Shown piece by piece: positions 7,402 through 15,958 of a stretch of DNA of 44,456 nucleotides. The stretch spans positions 1 through 44,456 of the forward strand of contig JAXDLT010000025.1 of assembly GCA_034666465.1 (NCBI GenBank), given 5' to 3'. The position numbers were made by a program, and so were the translations under genes. The stretch's first letter is position 1. Every line of letters starts with the position of its first letter. The notes below the pieces were generated by a model, which was given only the letters and a program-made list of their open reading frames with translations, was not told where the DNA came from and did no database searches. Source of the DNA: CF-96 sp028287605 (GTDB taxonomy: Bacteria > Chloroflexota > Dormibacteria > Aeolococcales > Aeolococcaceae).

Positions 7402-8597
7402 AGAGGCTTGCGCAGCGCTGTCTCCACGTCGATGCCGGGAGGCGATCCCGCGCCCGCCTTCACCTCGATGCGCGCCGGGCGCTCCGCGGCGAGCCGGTTC
7501 ACGGTGAGAGGCGACTCCTGGAGATCCCGCTGCGAGTGGGTGTAGGCCCCGTGGAGAGACCCCTTCCGCAGCAGGATGACGCCGGTCTCGGTGCCGCCCG
7601 CGACCACCACGGAGCCGTCGACCTTCTCCTCCGCCAGGTACTCGAGGAGCTGCTCGAAGTTGACGAAGCGCCCCAGCAGGCCGGTGAAGAGCGGCCGGGC
7701 GGTGAGCAGCTGGGCGAGCGCAACGACCGTCTCGCCGCTGAGCTCGATGACGTCCAGCAGGCCCTCGCCGCGCTCCATGCGGCGGCGCAGGTGCTGGAAC
7801 GCGATCTCGGCCTGGGTCAGGGTGCCGTCGCTGAACAGCGCCTCGAGCACGTGGCCGTCGTGGAGCAGGAGGACGCCGCTGAAGCCGGGGCCCTCGAGCC
7901 GCACGTAGCCGGTGAGCTTGTCGGTGTCGAGGGTGCGCAGGAGCTTGGGGAAGTCGACGAAGGCGCTCTTGAGGCCCTCGTAGATCGGCTTGCCCGCGGG
8001 CAGCGGGTAGAGCTCGCCGAGCGGCTTCGCGTTGAGGTTGCCGTAGACGGGGGACGCTTCCGTCGAGGGGGCGGACGGATGGGCGATGCCCATGGTGGGG
8101 ATGGCGGTGTCGGTCACCATGGTCTCTCCCGTCGTGATCGGCGGCGGCGGCGAACCCCACGAGGTGGCGGACGAGGCGACCGGGACCGGCGGCCTGGCCA
8201 CGGCGGTGGCCGCGCCCACGGGGCGGCTGTCGACGACGCCGCCCACGGTCTGGACCTCGAAGGTGCGACCGGTGCCGTTGCTCGGTGCTGCCACCGGCTG
8301 CCGGCGCCCGGCCTCGGCGAGGAGCTCGGTGGTGGCGGCCTTGATGGTCTCCTCGGCGGGGAGCTTGGCACGGGGGTCGAAGGTGAACTGGCCGTCCTTC
8401 CAGGAGAGCGCGGAGATCACCGCCTCCTCCCCCTGGCCGAGATCACCGGCGGCGTGGAAGAGATGTCCGAAGAGAAAGTAGAGCGAGCAGCTGGCATCCC
8501 TGGACGCCACCGAGAGCGTGCCGGTGGCACGTTCCGACTGCATGGCCTCGAGCAACGAGGCAAGGCTGTTCTGCGCGAGCGACCCCTGCGTCTGCAC
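7398..8597 (-). CDS. DUF4388 (PATAN-like) domain protein
   Basis: A 399-residue protein with an N-terminal DUF4388 domain (about residues 3-100: SLAQNSLASLLEAMQSERATGTLSVAS, then YFLFGHLFHAAGDLGQGEEAV and LSWKDGQFTF). A proline/alanine-rich linker separates it from a second, related region (about 205-390) with GYVRLEGPGFSGVLLLHDGHVLEALFSDG. Such domains are found in regulators and gliding/polarity proteins and are thought to mediate protein interaction. No enzyme motif is visible. The GTG start at 8597 has a strong AGGAGG seven bases upstream. It is coupled to the downstream propeller lipoprotein. A cytoplasmic partner of that lipoprotein is possible but unproven. Confidence 0.82.
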   Translation of the reverse strand: MQTQGSLAQNSLASLLEAMQSERATGTLSVASRDASCSLYFLFGHLFHAAGDLGQGEEAVISALSWKDGQFTFDPRAKLPAEETIKAATTELLAEAGRRQPVAAPSNGTGRTFEVQTVGGVVDSRPVGAATAVARPPVPVASSATSWGSPPPPITTGETMVTDTAIPTMGIAHPSAPSTEASPVYGNLNAKPLGELYPLPAGKPIYEGLKSAFVDFPKLLRTLDTDKLTGYVRLEGPGFSGVLLLHDGHVLEALFSDGTLTQAEIAFQHLRRRMERGEGLLDVIELSGETVVALAQLLTARPLFTGLLGRFVNFEQLLEYLAEEKVDGSVVVAGGTETGVILLRKGSLHGAYTHSQRDLQESPLTVNRLAAERPARIEVKAGAGSPPGIDVETALRKPL

Positions 8598-8694
8598 CTC
8601 GGTCTCCTCCTAGCATGCTGGTCGAGCGGCACTCCGGGGGGCATCCGCGCGGCTCAGCCGACCGCGTTGCACCGCGGGCATAGGTCCGGCGACC

Positions 8695-8723
8695 CTGACC
8701 TGTGGCAGTGGGCGGCCTATAGT
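8695..8723 (+). promoter_or_regulatory. Sigma70-type promoter for the FemAB gene
   Basis: CTGACC at 8695-8700 and TATAGT at 8718-8723 are separated by exactly 17 bases, a good match to housekeeping -35 and -10 elements, upstream of the GTG start at 8784. The expected leader is about 54 bases. It is the best canonical promoter in the first third of the window. Confidence 0.65.
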
Positions 8724-8783
8724 AGCAACGATTCCCGCGGTGATACGTTCGCCGGCCTCCTCTGACGTTCCGGTGATCATGCC

Positions 8784-9878
8784 GTGACCGCTGCACCTTC
8801 CGCCACTTCCGTGTTGCCTGAGCGCCCCCCCGCCCCCGCGGCGGCCGCCGCGCCCGCCGACTCCTGGGACGCGGCGCTGGCCGCCTGGCCGCACGCGCAC
8901 CTGCTCCAGAGCCACGGCTGGGGAGCGGTGCAGGCGGCGTCGGGATGGACCGTGCACCGCCTCCGTGTCGACGCCGGCGCGGGCCGGACCCTCCCGCTCA
9001 CCGCCCTCTCCGCCCCGGTGGTGCCGGGTGCGCCGCCACGCGTCTACGTCCCCCGCGGGCCCGCCTGCGCCCCCGGCGACGCCCCCGCCTGGGAGGCGGC
9101 CCTCGCCGCCCTCGAGGCGCTGGGCTCTCGGCTGGGGGCGGTCAGCGTCACCGTCGAGCCCAGCGCCTGGAGCGAGGACGTGCCCGAGCTGGAGGGGCGG
9201 CTGGGCCCGGGGTGGGCCCGGGTCGACGCGGTGCAGCCCGGGCACACCGCCGTCGTCGACCTCTCCGGGGGCGAGGCCGAGGTGCTGGCGCGGATGCGCC
9301 CGAAGGGCCGCTACAACGTGCGCCTCGCCGAACGCCGCGGGGTGGTGGTGGAGAGGGTGACCGACGTCCGCCTCGCCGCCGCCCGGCTGGCGCGGCTCTG
9401 CGCCGCCACCGAGCGACGCCAGGGGATCGTCCTTCCCAGCACCGGCCACCTCCGCCTGGTGCTCACCGCCCTGCCCGGCGCCTGGGTGCAGCTCGCCAGC
9501 GTCGAGGGCGAGGTCGCGGCCGGCGCCCTGGTGGTGCCCTTCGCGGGCGAGGCGGTCTACCTGTACGGCGGCTCGACGTCGTCGCACCGCGAGCGCCAGC
9601 CGTCGGCGCTGGTGCAGTTCGCGGCGATGCGGGGAGCGCTGGCCGCGGGGTGCACCCGGTACGACCTCTGGGGCATCTCCCCGGACGCCGACGCCAGCCA
9701 CCCCTGGCACGGCCTGCGCCAGTTCAAGCTCGCCCTCGGGGGCCGTGAGCTGGTCGCCGCGGGGGCGTGGCGGCGGCGGCGGCGGCCGCTGGCGGGAGGC
9801 GTGCTCGAGGCCGCCGAGGCCGCCCGGCTGGCGGGCCGCCGGCTGCGGCGGCGGCTGCCCCGTGGCGGCGGAGGGTGA
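8784..9878 (+). CDS. FemAB/FemX-type peptidyltransferase (peptidoglycan bridge formation family)
   Basis: A 364-residue protein of the FemAB fold (tandem GNAT-like domains). These enzymes use aminoacyl-tRNA to add amino acids to lipid II, or in related forms modify other cell-envelope molecules. Typical motifs are LLQSHGWGAVQAASGW at about residue 40, PKGRYNVRLAERRGVVV at about 172, VYLYGGSTSSHRE at about 255, and CTRYDLWGISPD followed by WHGLRQFKLALGG at about 290-320. An alanine/proline-rich N-terminal 25 residues and a basic C-terminal tail (RRRRR, RRLRRRL) flank the core. A GTG at 8784 begins the frame. The next gene, an orphan response regulator, starts one base after its stop. Confidence 0.85.
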   Translation: MTAAPSATSVLPERPPAPAAAAAPADSWDAALAAWPHAHLLQSHGWGAVQAASGWTVHRLRVDAGAGRTLPLTALSAPVVPGAPPRVYVPRGPACAPGDAPAWEAALAALEALGSRLGAVSVTVEPSAWSEDVPELEGRLGPGWARVDAVQPGHTAVVDLSGGEAEVLARMRPKGRYNVRLAERRGVVVERVTDVRLAAARLARLCAATERRQGIVLPSTGHLRLVLTALPGAWVQLASVEGEVAAGALVVPFAGEAVYLYGGSTSSHRERQPSALVQFAAMRGALAAGCTRYDLWGISPDADASHPWHGLRQFKLALGGRELVAAGAWRRRRRPLAGGVLEAAEAARLAGRRLRRRLPRGGGG

Positions 9879-9879
9879 C

Positions 9880-10629
9880 ATGCCCGATAGAATCGCGCCG
9901 CCGGATGCGGACGCGAGGACCGAAGTGAACGGACAGCGGCGGGTCCTGGTCATCGACGACGAGGCGCTCATTCGCAAGACCGTCCGGCTCGCCTGCGAGC
10001 AGGAGGGGTACGCCGTCGAGGAGGCCGAGACCGGCACCCAGGCGCTCACCGCCCTGGAGAGCTTCCGCCCCGACATCATCCTCCTCGACCTCATGCTGCC
10101 CGACATCAGCGGCTTCGACATCTGCCGCGACATCCGGCGCACCGGCTCCAAGGTGCCGATCCTCATCCTCAGCGCCAAGACCGAGGAGATCGACGTCGTG
10201 GTGGGGCTCGAGATCGGCGCCGACGACTACATCGTCAAGCCGTTCCGGCCGCGCGAGCTGCTCGCCCGCATCGCCGCCCACCTGCGCAAGGCGCGCCAGG
10301 ACGACCAGCGCGGCGACGACGGGCGGATGGTCTTCCGCGACCTGGTCATCGACGTGAACGAGCGCCGCGTGTTCCGGGCGGGCACCGAGGTCAACCTGAC
10401 CCACACCGAGTTCGACCTGCTGACCCTGCTCGCTGCCCAGGCGGGCAAGGCGCTCTCCCGGGAGAAGATCCTCAACGCCGTCTGGGGGTACGATCACCCC
10501 ATCGAGACCCGGGTCATCGACGTCCACATCCGGAACCTCCGCCGGAAGATCGAGGAGAACCCCTCCCAGCCCCTCTACATCCTGGCGGTGCCGGGGGTGG
10601 GGTACCGGTTCACCGCCACCAGGCCCTGA
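9880..10629 (+). CDS. OmpR-family response regulator, orphan
   Basis: A 249-residue two-domain regulator. The receiver domain has the acidic pair in VLVIDDEALIR, the phosphoacceptor Asp in IILLDLMLPDISGFD, the Thr/Ser position in ILILSAKTEE and the Lys in DDYIVKPFRPREL. The C-terminal winged helix carries LTHTEFDLLTLLA, ALSREKILNAVWGYDH and RVIDVHIRNLRRKIE, ending with GVGYRF. ATG 9880 is supported by GGAGGG about four bases upstream, overlapping the end of the FemAB gene. No histidine kinase is adjacent, so its partner is elsewhere. Co-transcription with FemAB suggests envelope-related control, which is inference. Confidence 0.93.
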   Translation: MPDRIAPPDADARTEVNGQRRVLVIDDEALIRKTVRLACEQEGYAVEEAETGTQALTALESFRPDIILLDLMLPDISGFDICRDIRRTGSKVPILILSAKTEEIDVVVGLEIGADDYIVKPFRPRELLARIAAHLRKARQDDQRGDDGRMVFRDLVIDVNERRVFRAGTEVNLTHTEFDLLTLLAAQAGKALSREKILNAVWGYDHPIETRVIDVHIRNLRRKIEENPSQPLYILAVPGVGYRFTATRP

Positions 10630-10636
10630 TCGGGCT

Positions 10637-10655
10637 GCTCACCGTGGTGGTGAGC
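10637..10655 (+). terminator. Hairpin after the response regulator gene
   Basis: GCTCACC (10637-10643) and GGTGAGC (10649-10655) form a perfect 7-bp stem with a GTGGT loop eight bases after the regulator stop. The downstream sequence is not T-rich, so it may be a weak terminator or an mRNA end stabiliser. Confidence 0.4.
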
Positions 10656-10663
10656 ACAGGGAA

Positions 10664-10669
10664 TAGACT
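10664..10669 (+). promoter_or_regulatory. -10 element TAGACT for a nearly leaderless transcript
   Basis: TAGACT ends nine bases before the ATG at 10679 and no ribosome binding site is present, which fits a leaderless or very short-leader mRNA. Confidence 0.4.
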
Positions 10670-10678
10670 TCGCTCGAC

Positions 10679-10945
10679 ATGTCCACTCCGATGCTCCAGC
10701 CGCGGCGGGGCGAGATCCGCGCCGCGCCGCCCGCGCATGCCGACCCCTGGGTCTCGATCACCCTGCTCCTGCTCGGGCTGACGGTGGTGGGGCTGGTCGC
10801 CGGCGGGGTGCTGGCCGTCTACGACTGGACCACTCCGAGGGCGGAGCAGCCGCTCCTCCTCACCGTGCTCGGCATCTTCCTCGCCGCTCTCGGGATCCCG
10901 GTGATCACGGCCGCGGCGCGCTGGGCACGCACGGGTCAGCGGTAG
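10679..10945 (+). CDS. Small two-helix membrane protein
   Basis: An 88-residue protein with a short basic N-terminus and two clear transmembrane segments: about residues 25-48 (WVSITLLLLGLTVVGLVAGG) and about 59-80 (LLLTVLGIFLAALGIPVITA), joined by the loop YDWTTPRAEQP. I do not recognise the family. It lies upstream of an unknown soluble protein with a three-base gap and probably forms an operon with it. No motif suggests a catalytic role. Confidence 0.7.
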   Translation: MSTPMLQPRRGEIRAAPPAHADPWVSITLLLLGLTVVGLVAGGVLAVYDWTTPRAEQPLLLTVLGIFLAALGIPVITAAARWARTGQR

Positions 10946-10948
10946 CGC

Positions 10949-11611
10949 GTGGCCGAGCGCGTGCGGCGGGGCGAGAGGTCGAACGGCGCTGCCAGCGACC
11001 GCCCCCAGCCCTTCCCCAGCTACGAGGAGCTGGCCTCCGACCTCCTCGAGGCCCTCGACGAGACCGGCCTGTCGATCGAGGACGTCCGCCACGAGCTCGA
11101 GCCCGGCGCCGGCGAGCGCCGCTTCGACTGCACCGTCCGGCTCCAGCCGAGCGAGCCGCCCTCCCGCTACCACGCCCATCTCAGCTTTGTCTGGGACGCG
11201 CTGATGACCTACGTCGCCGCCTACGGGCCGGGGGCCGACTGCGACCTGTACCACGACGACGAGGAGCAGGAGGACTGCCCCCACCGGCGGCTGCAGCCCC
11301 AGCCCTTCGTCGAGATCGAGGCCGAGTTCGTGCTCGGCGACGGCGGCTACGAGCTCCAGGAGCTGGGCGAGGTGGCGGGCTGGCTCGACACCGTGCAGAC
11401 GCTGCTGGGCAAGGCCTTCCCCACCGACGACCGCCCCAGCGTCCACGTCGGCCTCGCCGCCCTCGGGGGCTCCGTGCTGGTCGAGAAGCTGACCGCCGAG
11501 CACTCCTGGCTCATCGACTTCGACGAGCCGCCCGACTTCAGCGCGATGGCGGCGCAGGTGCTGGAGGCGCTGCGCCTCGTCCCTCAGCTGGCCGACCGCC
11601 TGCCGATGTAG
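10949..11611 (+). CDS. Hypothetical acidic protein
   Basis: A 220-residue soluble, acidic protein that I cannot assign to a family. It begins at a GTG three bases after the stop of the small membrane protein. The first half has FPSYEELASDLLEALDETGLSIEDVRHE; the middle has two cysteines in ADCDLYHDDEEQEDCPH, with His and Asp residues nearby that might bind a metal. The rest shows alternating hydrophobic patterns (FVEIEAEFVLGDGGYELQELGE) consistent with mixed alpha/beta folding. There is no signal peptide. Codon use and GC3 match the neighbours, so it is a genuine gene. Confidence 0.65.
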   Translation: MAERVRRGERSNGAASDRPQPFPSYEELASDLLEALDETGLSIEDVRHELEPGAGERRFDCTVRLQPSEPPSRYHAHLSFVWDALMTYVAAYGPGADCDLYHDDEEQEDCPHRRLQPQPFVEIEAEFVLGDGGYELQELGEVAGWLDTVQTLLGKAFPTDDRPSVHVGLAALGGSVLVEKLTAEHSWLIDFDEPPDFSAMAAQVLEALRLVPQLADRLPM

Positions 11612-11674
11612 CCGCCGCCAGGCGGAACCCTGTCAGCGAGGAGGGCTGTCGGCGACGCAGGAGCTGATGGGCTT

Positions 11675-11694
11675 GGGGGCGTCCCCCTCCGTTT
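11675..11694. terminator. Short GC hairpin between convergent genes
   Basis: GGGGG (11675-11679) and CCCCC (11683-11687) around CGT form a tight stem followed by TCCGTTT, between the convergent ends of the hypothetical gene at 10949-11611 and folK. It is a plausible terminator for the plus-strand genes. Confidence 0.4.
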
Positions 11695-11701
11695 CAGCGC
11701 G

Positions 11702-12217
11702 TCAGCGCAGAGAGGAGAGAAAGACCCCGGCGCGCTCGGCGAGGAGCCAGCCGTCGGGGTGGCGCAGCCTGAGGTCGAGCTCGGCGAGCAGGGCGCAGAG
11801 GAAGGGACGGTTGCCGAGCTCGGGATGGGGGACGCACAGCCCGGTCTCGCAGGCGCGCAGCTCCCCCCGCTCGCCGAGGAGGAGGACGTCGGCGTCGGCG
11901 CGGCGCGGGCCCCAGCGGTAGGTGGGGCGCCGGCCCGCCGCCCGCTGGGCGCGGTCGCAGCGGGCCAGCCACTCCGCGGGCGCCAGCGGCACCTCAGAGC
12001 GCAGGCGCACCACCTGGTTGTGGAAGTCGGGCTGGCGGCGCACCCCGACGGCGCGGGTGAGCAGCTCGCGCGACGCCGCCTCGACGTGCACCGGTCCGCT
12101 GGCCAGCGCCGCCCGGAGCGCCGCCAGCGCCGCGGTGCGGTGGCCCAGGTTGGCGCCCAGCCCGACCCAGGCCACCGCCGTGCTGCCCGCCCCTGGGGCG
12201 GGCGGCTCCGAGGTCAC
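11702..12217 (-). CDS. folK: 2-amino-4-hydroxy-6-hydroxymethyldihydropteridine diphosphokinase (HPPK)
   Basis: FolK transfers pyrophosphate from ATP to 6-hydroxymethyl-dihydropterin, giving the substrate of FolP in folate synthesis. The 171-residue product shows the family start VGLGANLGHR at about 18, PDFHNQVVRL at about 62, the metal/ATP site YRWGPRRADADVLLLG (two Asp spaced by one residue) at about 99, and VPHPELGNRPFLCALLAEL at about 128. The GTG start overlaps the folP stop as GTGA, so they are translationally coupled. folB is not present between them, although it is found there in many bacteria. Confidence 0.92.
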   Translation of the reverse strand: MTSEPPAPGAGSTAVAWVGLGANLGHRTAALAALRAALASGPVHVEAASRELLTRAVGVRRQPDFHNQVVRLRSEVPLAPAEWLARCDRAQRAAGRRPTYRWGPRRADADVLLLGERGELRACETGLCVPHPELGNRPFLCALLAELDLRLRHPDGWLLAERAGVFLSSLR

Positions 12218-13449
12218 CCCGTGGGCCCGGGCCGGGGCAGGGCGAGGACCTCCTCCGGGGTGCCGCGCAGGACCGCGTCGGCGACCCGCAGCGCCCGGGC
12301 CACCTCGGCGACGTCATGGACGCGCACCAGGTCGGCGCCGTGGGCGGCGGCGAGGACGCAGAGCGCCAGCGTGCCCTCGAGCCGCCGCTCCGGCGGCGCG
12401 CCGCCGAGCAGGACGCCGATCGTCGACTTCCGCGACGGTCCCACCAGCAGCGGGCGGTCGAGGGAGCGGAGCTCGCCGAGCCGGCGGAGCAGCTCGAGGT
12501 TGTGGGCGGGGGTCTTGCCGAACCCCAGCCCGGGGTCGACGATGATCCGCTCGCGCTCGATGCCCGCGGCCTCGGCGATGGCGAGGCACTCGTGGAGGCC
12601 GGCGCAGACCTCCTCGACGACGTCGGCGTAGTCGGGCTCGGCCTGGTTGTGCATCACCACCACCGCCGCCCCGGCCTCGGCCACCACCCCGGCCATCTCG
12701 GGGTCGCGGCGCAGCCCCCAGATGTCGTTGACGATCACCGCCCCGGCCTGGAGCGCCGCCCGGGCCACCGCGGCCTTGCGGGTGTCGACGCTCACCGGCA
12801 CCGCGAGGCGGGCGGCGAGCTCGCGCACCACCGGCACCACCCGGGCGACCTCGACCTCCTCGGTCACCCCGGTGCTGCCGGGACGGGTGCTCTCGCCGCC
12901 GACGTCGACGATGTCCGCGCCCGCGGCGGCGAGGGCGACGCCGCGGGCGACCGCGCCGGCGGGCTCGTCGCCGGTGCCGTCGCCGCTGAAGGAGTCGGGG
13001 GTGGCGTTCACGATCCCCATCACCAGGGTGCGGCGGTCGAAGCGGAGCACGTGGCCGCCGGCGGCGACCGGGGCGGGCCGCGAGCCGCGCCCGGCGAGGG
13101 CGGCCTGGAGGGCGGCGCCGAGCACCTCGGTGCGGCGTCCCCACTCCACCAGCCGCGAGGGCAGGTCGCCGAAGGCGCTGAGCGGGCCCAGCAGCACCGC
13201 CCGGTCGCCGGGGGCGGAGGTGAGCGCCTCGCCGCCGAGGCGGCGGAGCTCGCGGACCAGCACCCGGCACTCGTCGGGGGCGAGCCCGCTCACCGCGATG
13301 GCCTCGGCGCGGCCGTGCCGGGCCAGCGCCGGGAGGGCGGCGGGACCGCCACCGAGGGCGAGCACGGCGTCGCGCAGCGCCGACTCCGGCCCCGGGGTGA
13401 GCGGGCGGACGTTGTAGCGCCCCAGCTCGGCCGCGGTCGGAGTGGTCAT
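12214..13449 (-). CDS. folP: Dihydropteroate synthase with N-terminal extension
   Basis: FolP joins the pterin pyrophosphate to p-aminobenzoate and is the sulfonamide target. The 411-residue protein is longer than the usual 270-300. The catalytic TIM barrel starts at about residue 135 with LVMGIVNATPDSFSGDG, then GADIVDVGGESTRPGS, VSVDTRKAAVA, NDIWGLRRDPEM, VDPGLGFGKT and LVGPSRKS. The first 130 residues form an extra domain with no catalytic motif (RYNVRPLTPGPESALRDAVLALGG), as found in long-form DHPS of several clostridial and chloroflexal lineages. The ATG overlaps the maoC stop as ATGA. The order maoC-folP-folK forms one operon. Confidence 0.93.
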   Translation of the reverse strand: MTTPTAAELGRYNVRPLTPGPESALRDAVLALGGGPAALPALARHGRAEAIAVSGLAPDECRVLVRELRRLGGEALTSAPGDRAVLLGPLSAFGDLPSRLVEWGRRTEVLGAALQAALAGRGSRPAPVAAGGHVLRFDRRTLVMGIVNATPDSFSGDGTGDEPAGAVARGVALAAAGADIVDVGGESTRPGSTGVTEEVEVARVVPVVRELAARLAVPVSVDTRKAAVARAALQAGAVIVNDIWGLRRDPEMAGVVAEAGAAVVVMHNQAEPDYADVVEEVCAGLHECLAIAEAAGIERERIIVDPGLGFGKTPAHNLELLRRLGELRSLDRPLLVGPSRKSTIGVLLGGAPPERRLEGTLALCVLAAAHGADLVRVHDVAEVARALRVADAVLRGTPEEVLALPRPGPTG

Positions 13450-13964
13450 CGCTCCAGGTCGGGACGCGCTCCGAGGGGGACCATGGGCTCGTCGGGCGGC
13501 TGCACCTCGCCCGCCGACCGCTTCGGCACCATCACCCGGCGGCGGAAGAAGCACACCAGCTCGCCCCGCTGGTTGTAGGCGCGGGTCTCCACGGTCACCA
13601 CCCCGCGGTCGGAGCGCGACTGCGACTCGCGCATCGCCACCACCGTCGACTCCGCGTAGATGGTGTCGCCGTGGAAGGTGGGGTTCTCGTGCTTGAGCGT
13701 CTCCACCTCGAGGTTGGCGATCGCCTTGCCGCTGACGTCCGCGACGCTCATCCCCAGGGCCAGGCTGTACACGAGGTTGCCGACCACCACGTTGCGCTTG
13801 AAGTGGGTCGACGTCTCCGCGTAGTGGGCGTCGATGTGGAGCGGGTGGTGGTTCATGGTGATCATGCAGAAGAGGTGGTCGTCCGCCTCGGTGATGGTCT
13901 TGCCGGGCCAGTGCCGGTAGGTGGCGCCGACCTCGAACTGCTCGTAGTACCGGCCGAACTGCAT
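13446..13964 (-). CDS. MaoC-like (R)-specific enoyl-CoA hydratase/dehydratase
   Basis: A 172-residue hotdog-fold protein of the MaoC family, which hydrates enoyl-CoA or mesaconyl-CoA-type substrates. It shows TITEADDHLFCMITMNHHPLH at about 23, with the catalytic Asp/His region, GNLVYSLALGMSV at about 62, and LKHENPTFHGDTIYAES at about 89. It resembles the MaoC proteins that accompany CitE-type lyases and acyl-CoA dehydrogenases in actinobacteria, and such genes do occur 3-5 kb away in this window. The start is supported by TACACT placed seven bases upstream, a leaderless pattern. It heads an operon with folP and folK, which is not its usual partner. Confidence 0.87.
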   Translation of the reverse strand: MQFGRYYEQFEVGATYRHWPGKTITEADDHLFCMITMNHHPLHIDAHYAETSTHFKRNVVVGNLVYSLALGMSVADVSGKAIANLEVETLKHENPTFHGDTIYAESTVVAMRESQSRSDRGVVTVETRAYNQRGELVCFFRRRVMVPKRSAGEVQPPDEPMVPLGARPDLER

Positions 13965-13977
13965 GGACGGAAGTGTA
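13965..13977 (-). promoter_or_regulatory. Leaderless promoter of the maoC-folP-folK operon
   Basis: Reading the minus strand, TACACT (13977-13972) is followed by seven bases and the maoC ATG; the upstream hexamer CTGAAG (14000-13995) is 17 bases before it. No ribosome binding site is present. The -35 region overlaps the 3' end of the histidine kinase gene. Confidence 0.5.
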
Positions 13978-13996
13978 TCTGGGGGAGGCTACGCCT

Positions 13997-15070
13997 TCAG
14001 ACCGCGCCGGGGAGCCGCACGATGAACACCGAGCCCACCCCCGGGGTGCTCTCCACCTCGATGCTGCCGCCGTGGGCCTCGACGGTGTGGCGGGCGATGG
14101 CCAGGCCCAGGCCGGTCCCCTCGCCGTCGCGGCCGCGGGCGCGGTCGGTCTTGTAGAAGCGCTCGAAGACCCGCCCCAGCTCGCCGGGGGCGATGCCGCA
14201 GCCGGTGTCGGCGACCCGCAGCTCGACCAGGTCGCGGCCGCGGTGGCGCCGGCCCTGGGCGGAGAGGGTGATGACCCCGCCCGCGGGGGTGAACTTGATG
14301 GCGTTGTGGACGAGGTTGCGCACCATCGCGCTGAGCCGGCTGGGGTCGCCGAGCACCGCGGGGGTGCCGGGGTCGACCCGGTGGCGCAGCTCCTGGCCGC
14401 GCTCGTCGGCGAGCGGGCGCAGCCGCTCGGCGGCGGCCACCAGGTCCTCCACCGGGGTGGGCACCGGGCGCAGCGGCAGGCGGCCCGACTCGATGGTGCT
14501 CAGCTCGATGAGCTCGGCCACCATCTGGGCCATGTGGGCGGTCTCGAGCCCGATCTTGGTGACGAACTCGCCGGCCACGCTGGTGTCGTCGAGGGCGCCG
14601 CCGAGGAGGGTCTCCACCAGCAGCTGGATGGCGGTGACCGGGGTGCGCAGCTCGTGGGAGACGTTGGCGACGAAGTCCCGGCGCACCCTCTCGAGGCGGC
14701 GGAGGCGGGTCTCGTCGCGGAGCAGCAGGGCGACCTCGACGGTCTCGTCCGCGGTCTCGCCGACGGGCACGGCGCGGACCACCAGGTGGCGGGATGCGGC
14801 GGGGTCGTCGAGCTCGCGCACCACCTCGCCGGCGCCTCCGAGGCAGGAGGTCACCATCAGCGGGAGGCGGTAGTCGCGGACGGCGTCCTCGAGCCGCAGC
14901 CCCTCGAGCTCGTCGGGGAGGCTGAGCAGCTGCCGCGCCGCGGGGTTGGCGACGCGGTGGGGGTGGCCGCCCCCCCCCACCACCAGTCCCTCCTCGAGGC
15001 GCTGGGCGACGGCGTCGAGAAGCCGGACGGGCAGCGCCGAGGGGCCGTGCGGCCCCGCATCAGGCGACAT
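13997..15070 (-). CDS. PhoR-like sensor histidine kinase without membrane segments
   Basis: A 357-residue kinase. Residues 15-130 form a PAS-like sensor region (EEGLVVGGGGHPHRVANPAARQLL). The HisKA dimerisation domain has the phospho-His in RRDFVANVSHELRTPVTAIQLL at about 150. The ATPase domain shows the N box LVHNAIKFTPAGG at about 262, the G1 box VADTGCGIAPGE at about 287, FERFYKTDRAR, and the G2 box GEGTGLGLAIARHTVEAHGG. These are close to PhoR/SenX3 kinases. Most PhoR proteins have membrane helices; none is seen here, so it may sense an intracellular partner. ATG 15070 follows a TATACT by ten bases. It is divergent from the matching response regulator. Confidence 0.9.
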   Translation of the reverse strand: MSPDAGPHGPSALPVRLLDAVAQRLEEGLVVGGGGHPHRVANPAARQLLSLPDELEGLRLEDAVRDYRLPLMVTSCLGGAGEVVRELDDPAASRHLVVRAVPVGETADETVEVALLLRDETRLRRLERVRRDFVANVSHELRTPVTAIQLLVETLLGGALDDTSVAGEFVTKIGLETAHMAQMVAELIELSTIESGRLPLRPVPTPVEDLVAAAERLRPLADERGQELRHRVDPGTPAVLGDPSRLSAMVRNLVHNAIKFTPAGGVITLSAQGRRHRGRDLVELRVADTGCGIAPGELGRVFERFYKTDRARGRDGEGTGLGLAIARHTVEAHGGSIEVESTPGVGSVFIVRLPGAV

Positions 15071-15080
15071 GGTTGGGGGG

Positions 15081-15145
15081 AGTATATGCGGCCATCCGCG
15101 GCGTGGCGGAAGCGTACTTAACCATCTGTTAATATCTGGACAACC
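15081..15145. promoter_or_regulatory. Divergent promoters with 11-bp phased repeats (Pho-box-like)
   Basis: Between the kinase and regulator genes there is an AT-richer island. Three heptamers lie exactly 11 bases apart: CTTAACC (15117), GTTAATA (15128) and GACAACC (15139), the spacing recognised by OmpR/PhoB-type dimers. The first two also form the inverted repeat TTAAC-N5-GTTAA. TAATAT (15130-15135) overlaps the second repeat and could be the -10 of the regulator gene; TATACT on the minus strand (15086-15081) could serve the kinase gene. Confidence 0.55.
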
Positions 15146-15217
15146 CCAGGGACGCGGCACCTCCCGCAGCATCAGGGGCAGGAGGTGGACGATCGGCGCC
15201 GAACGGGGGAAGCAGGG

Positions 15218-15954
<737 letters not shown>

Positions 15955-15958
<4 letters not shown>

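Noticed and set aside
6034..7545. Plus-strand 503-codon frame opposite the propeller lipoprotein
   Set aside because: Gly/Val/Glu-rich antisense shadow with no recognisable domain.
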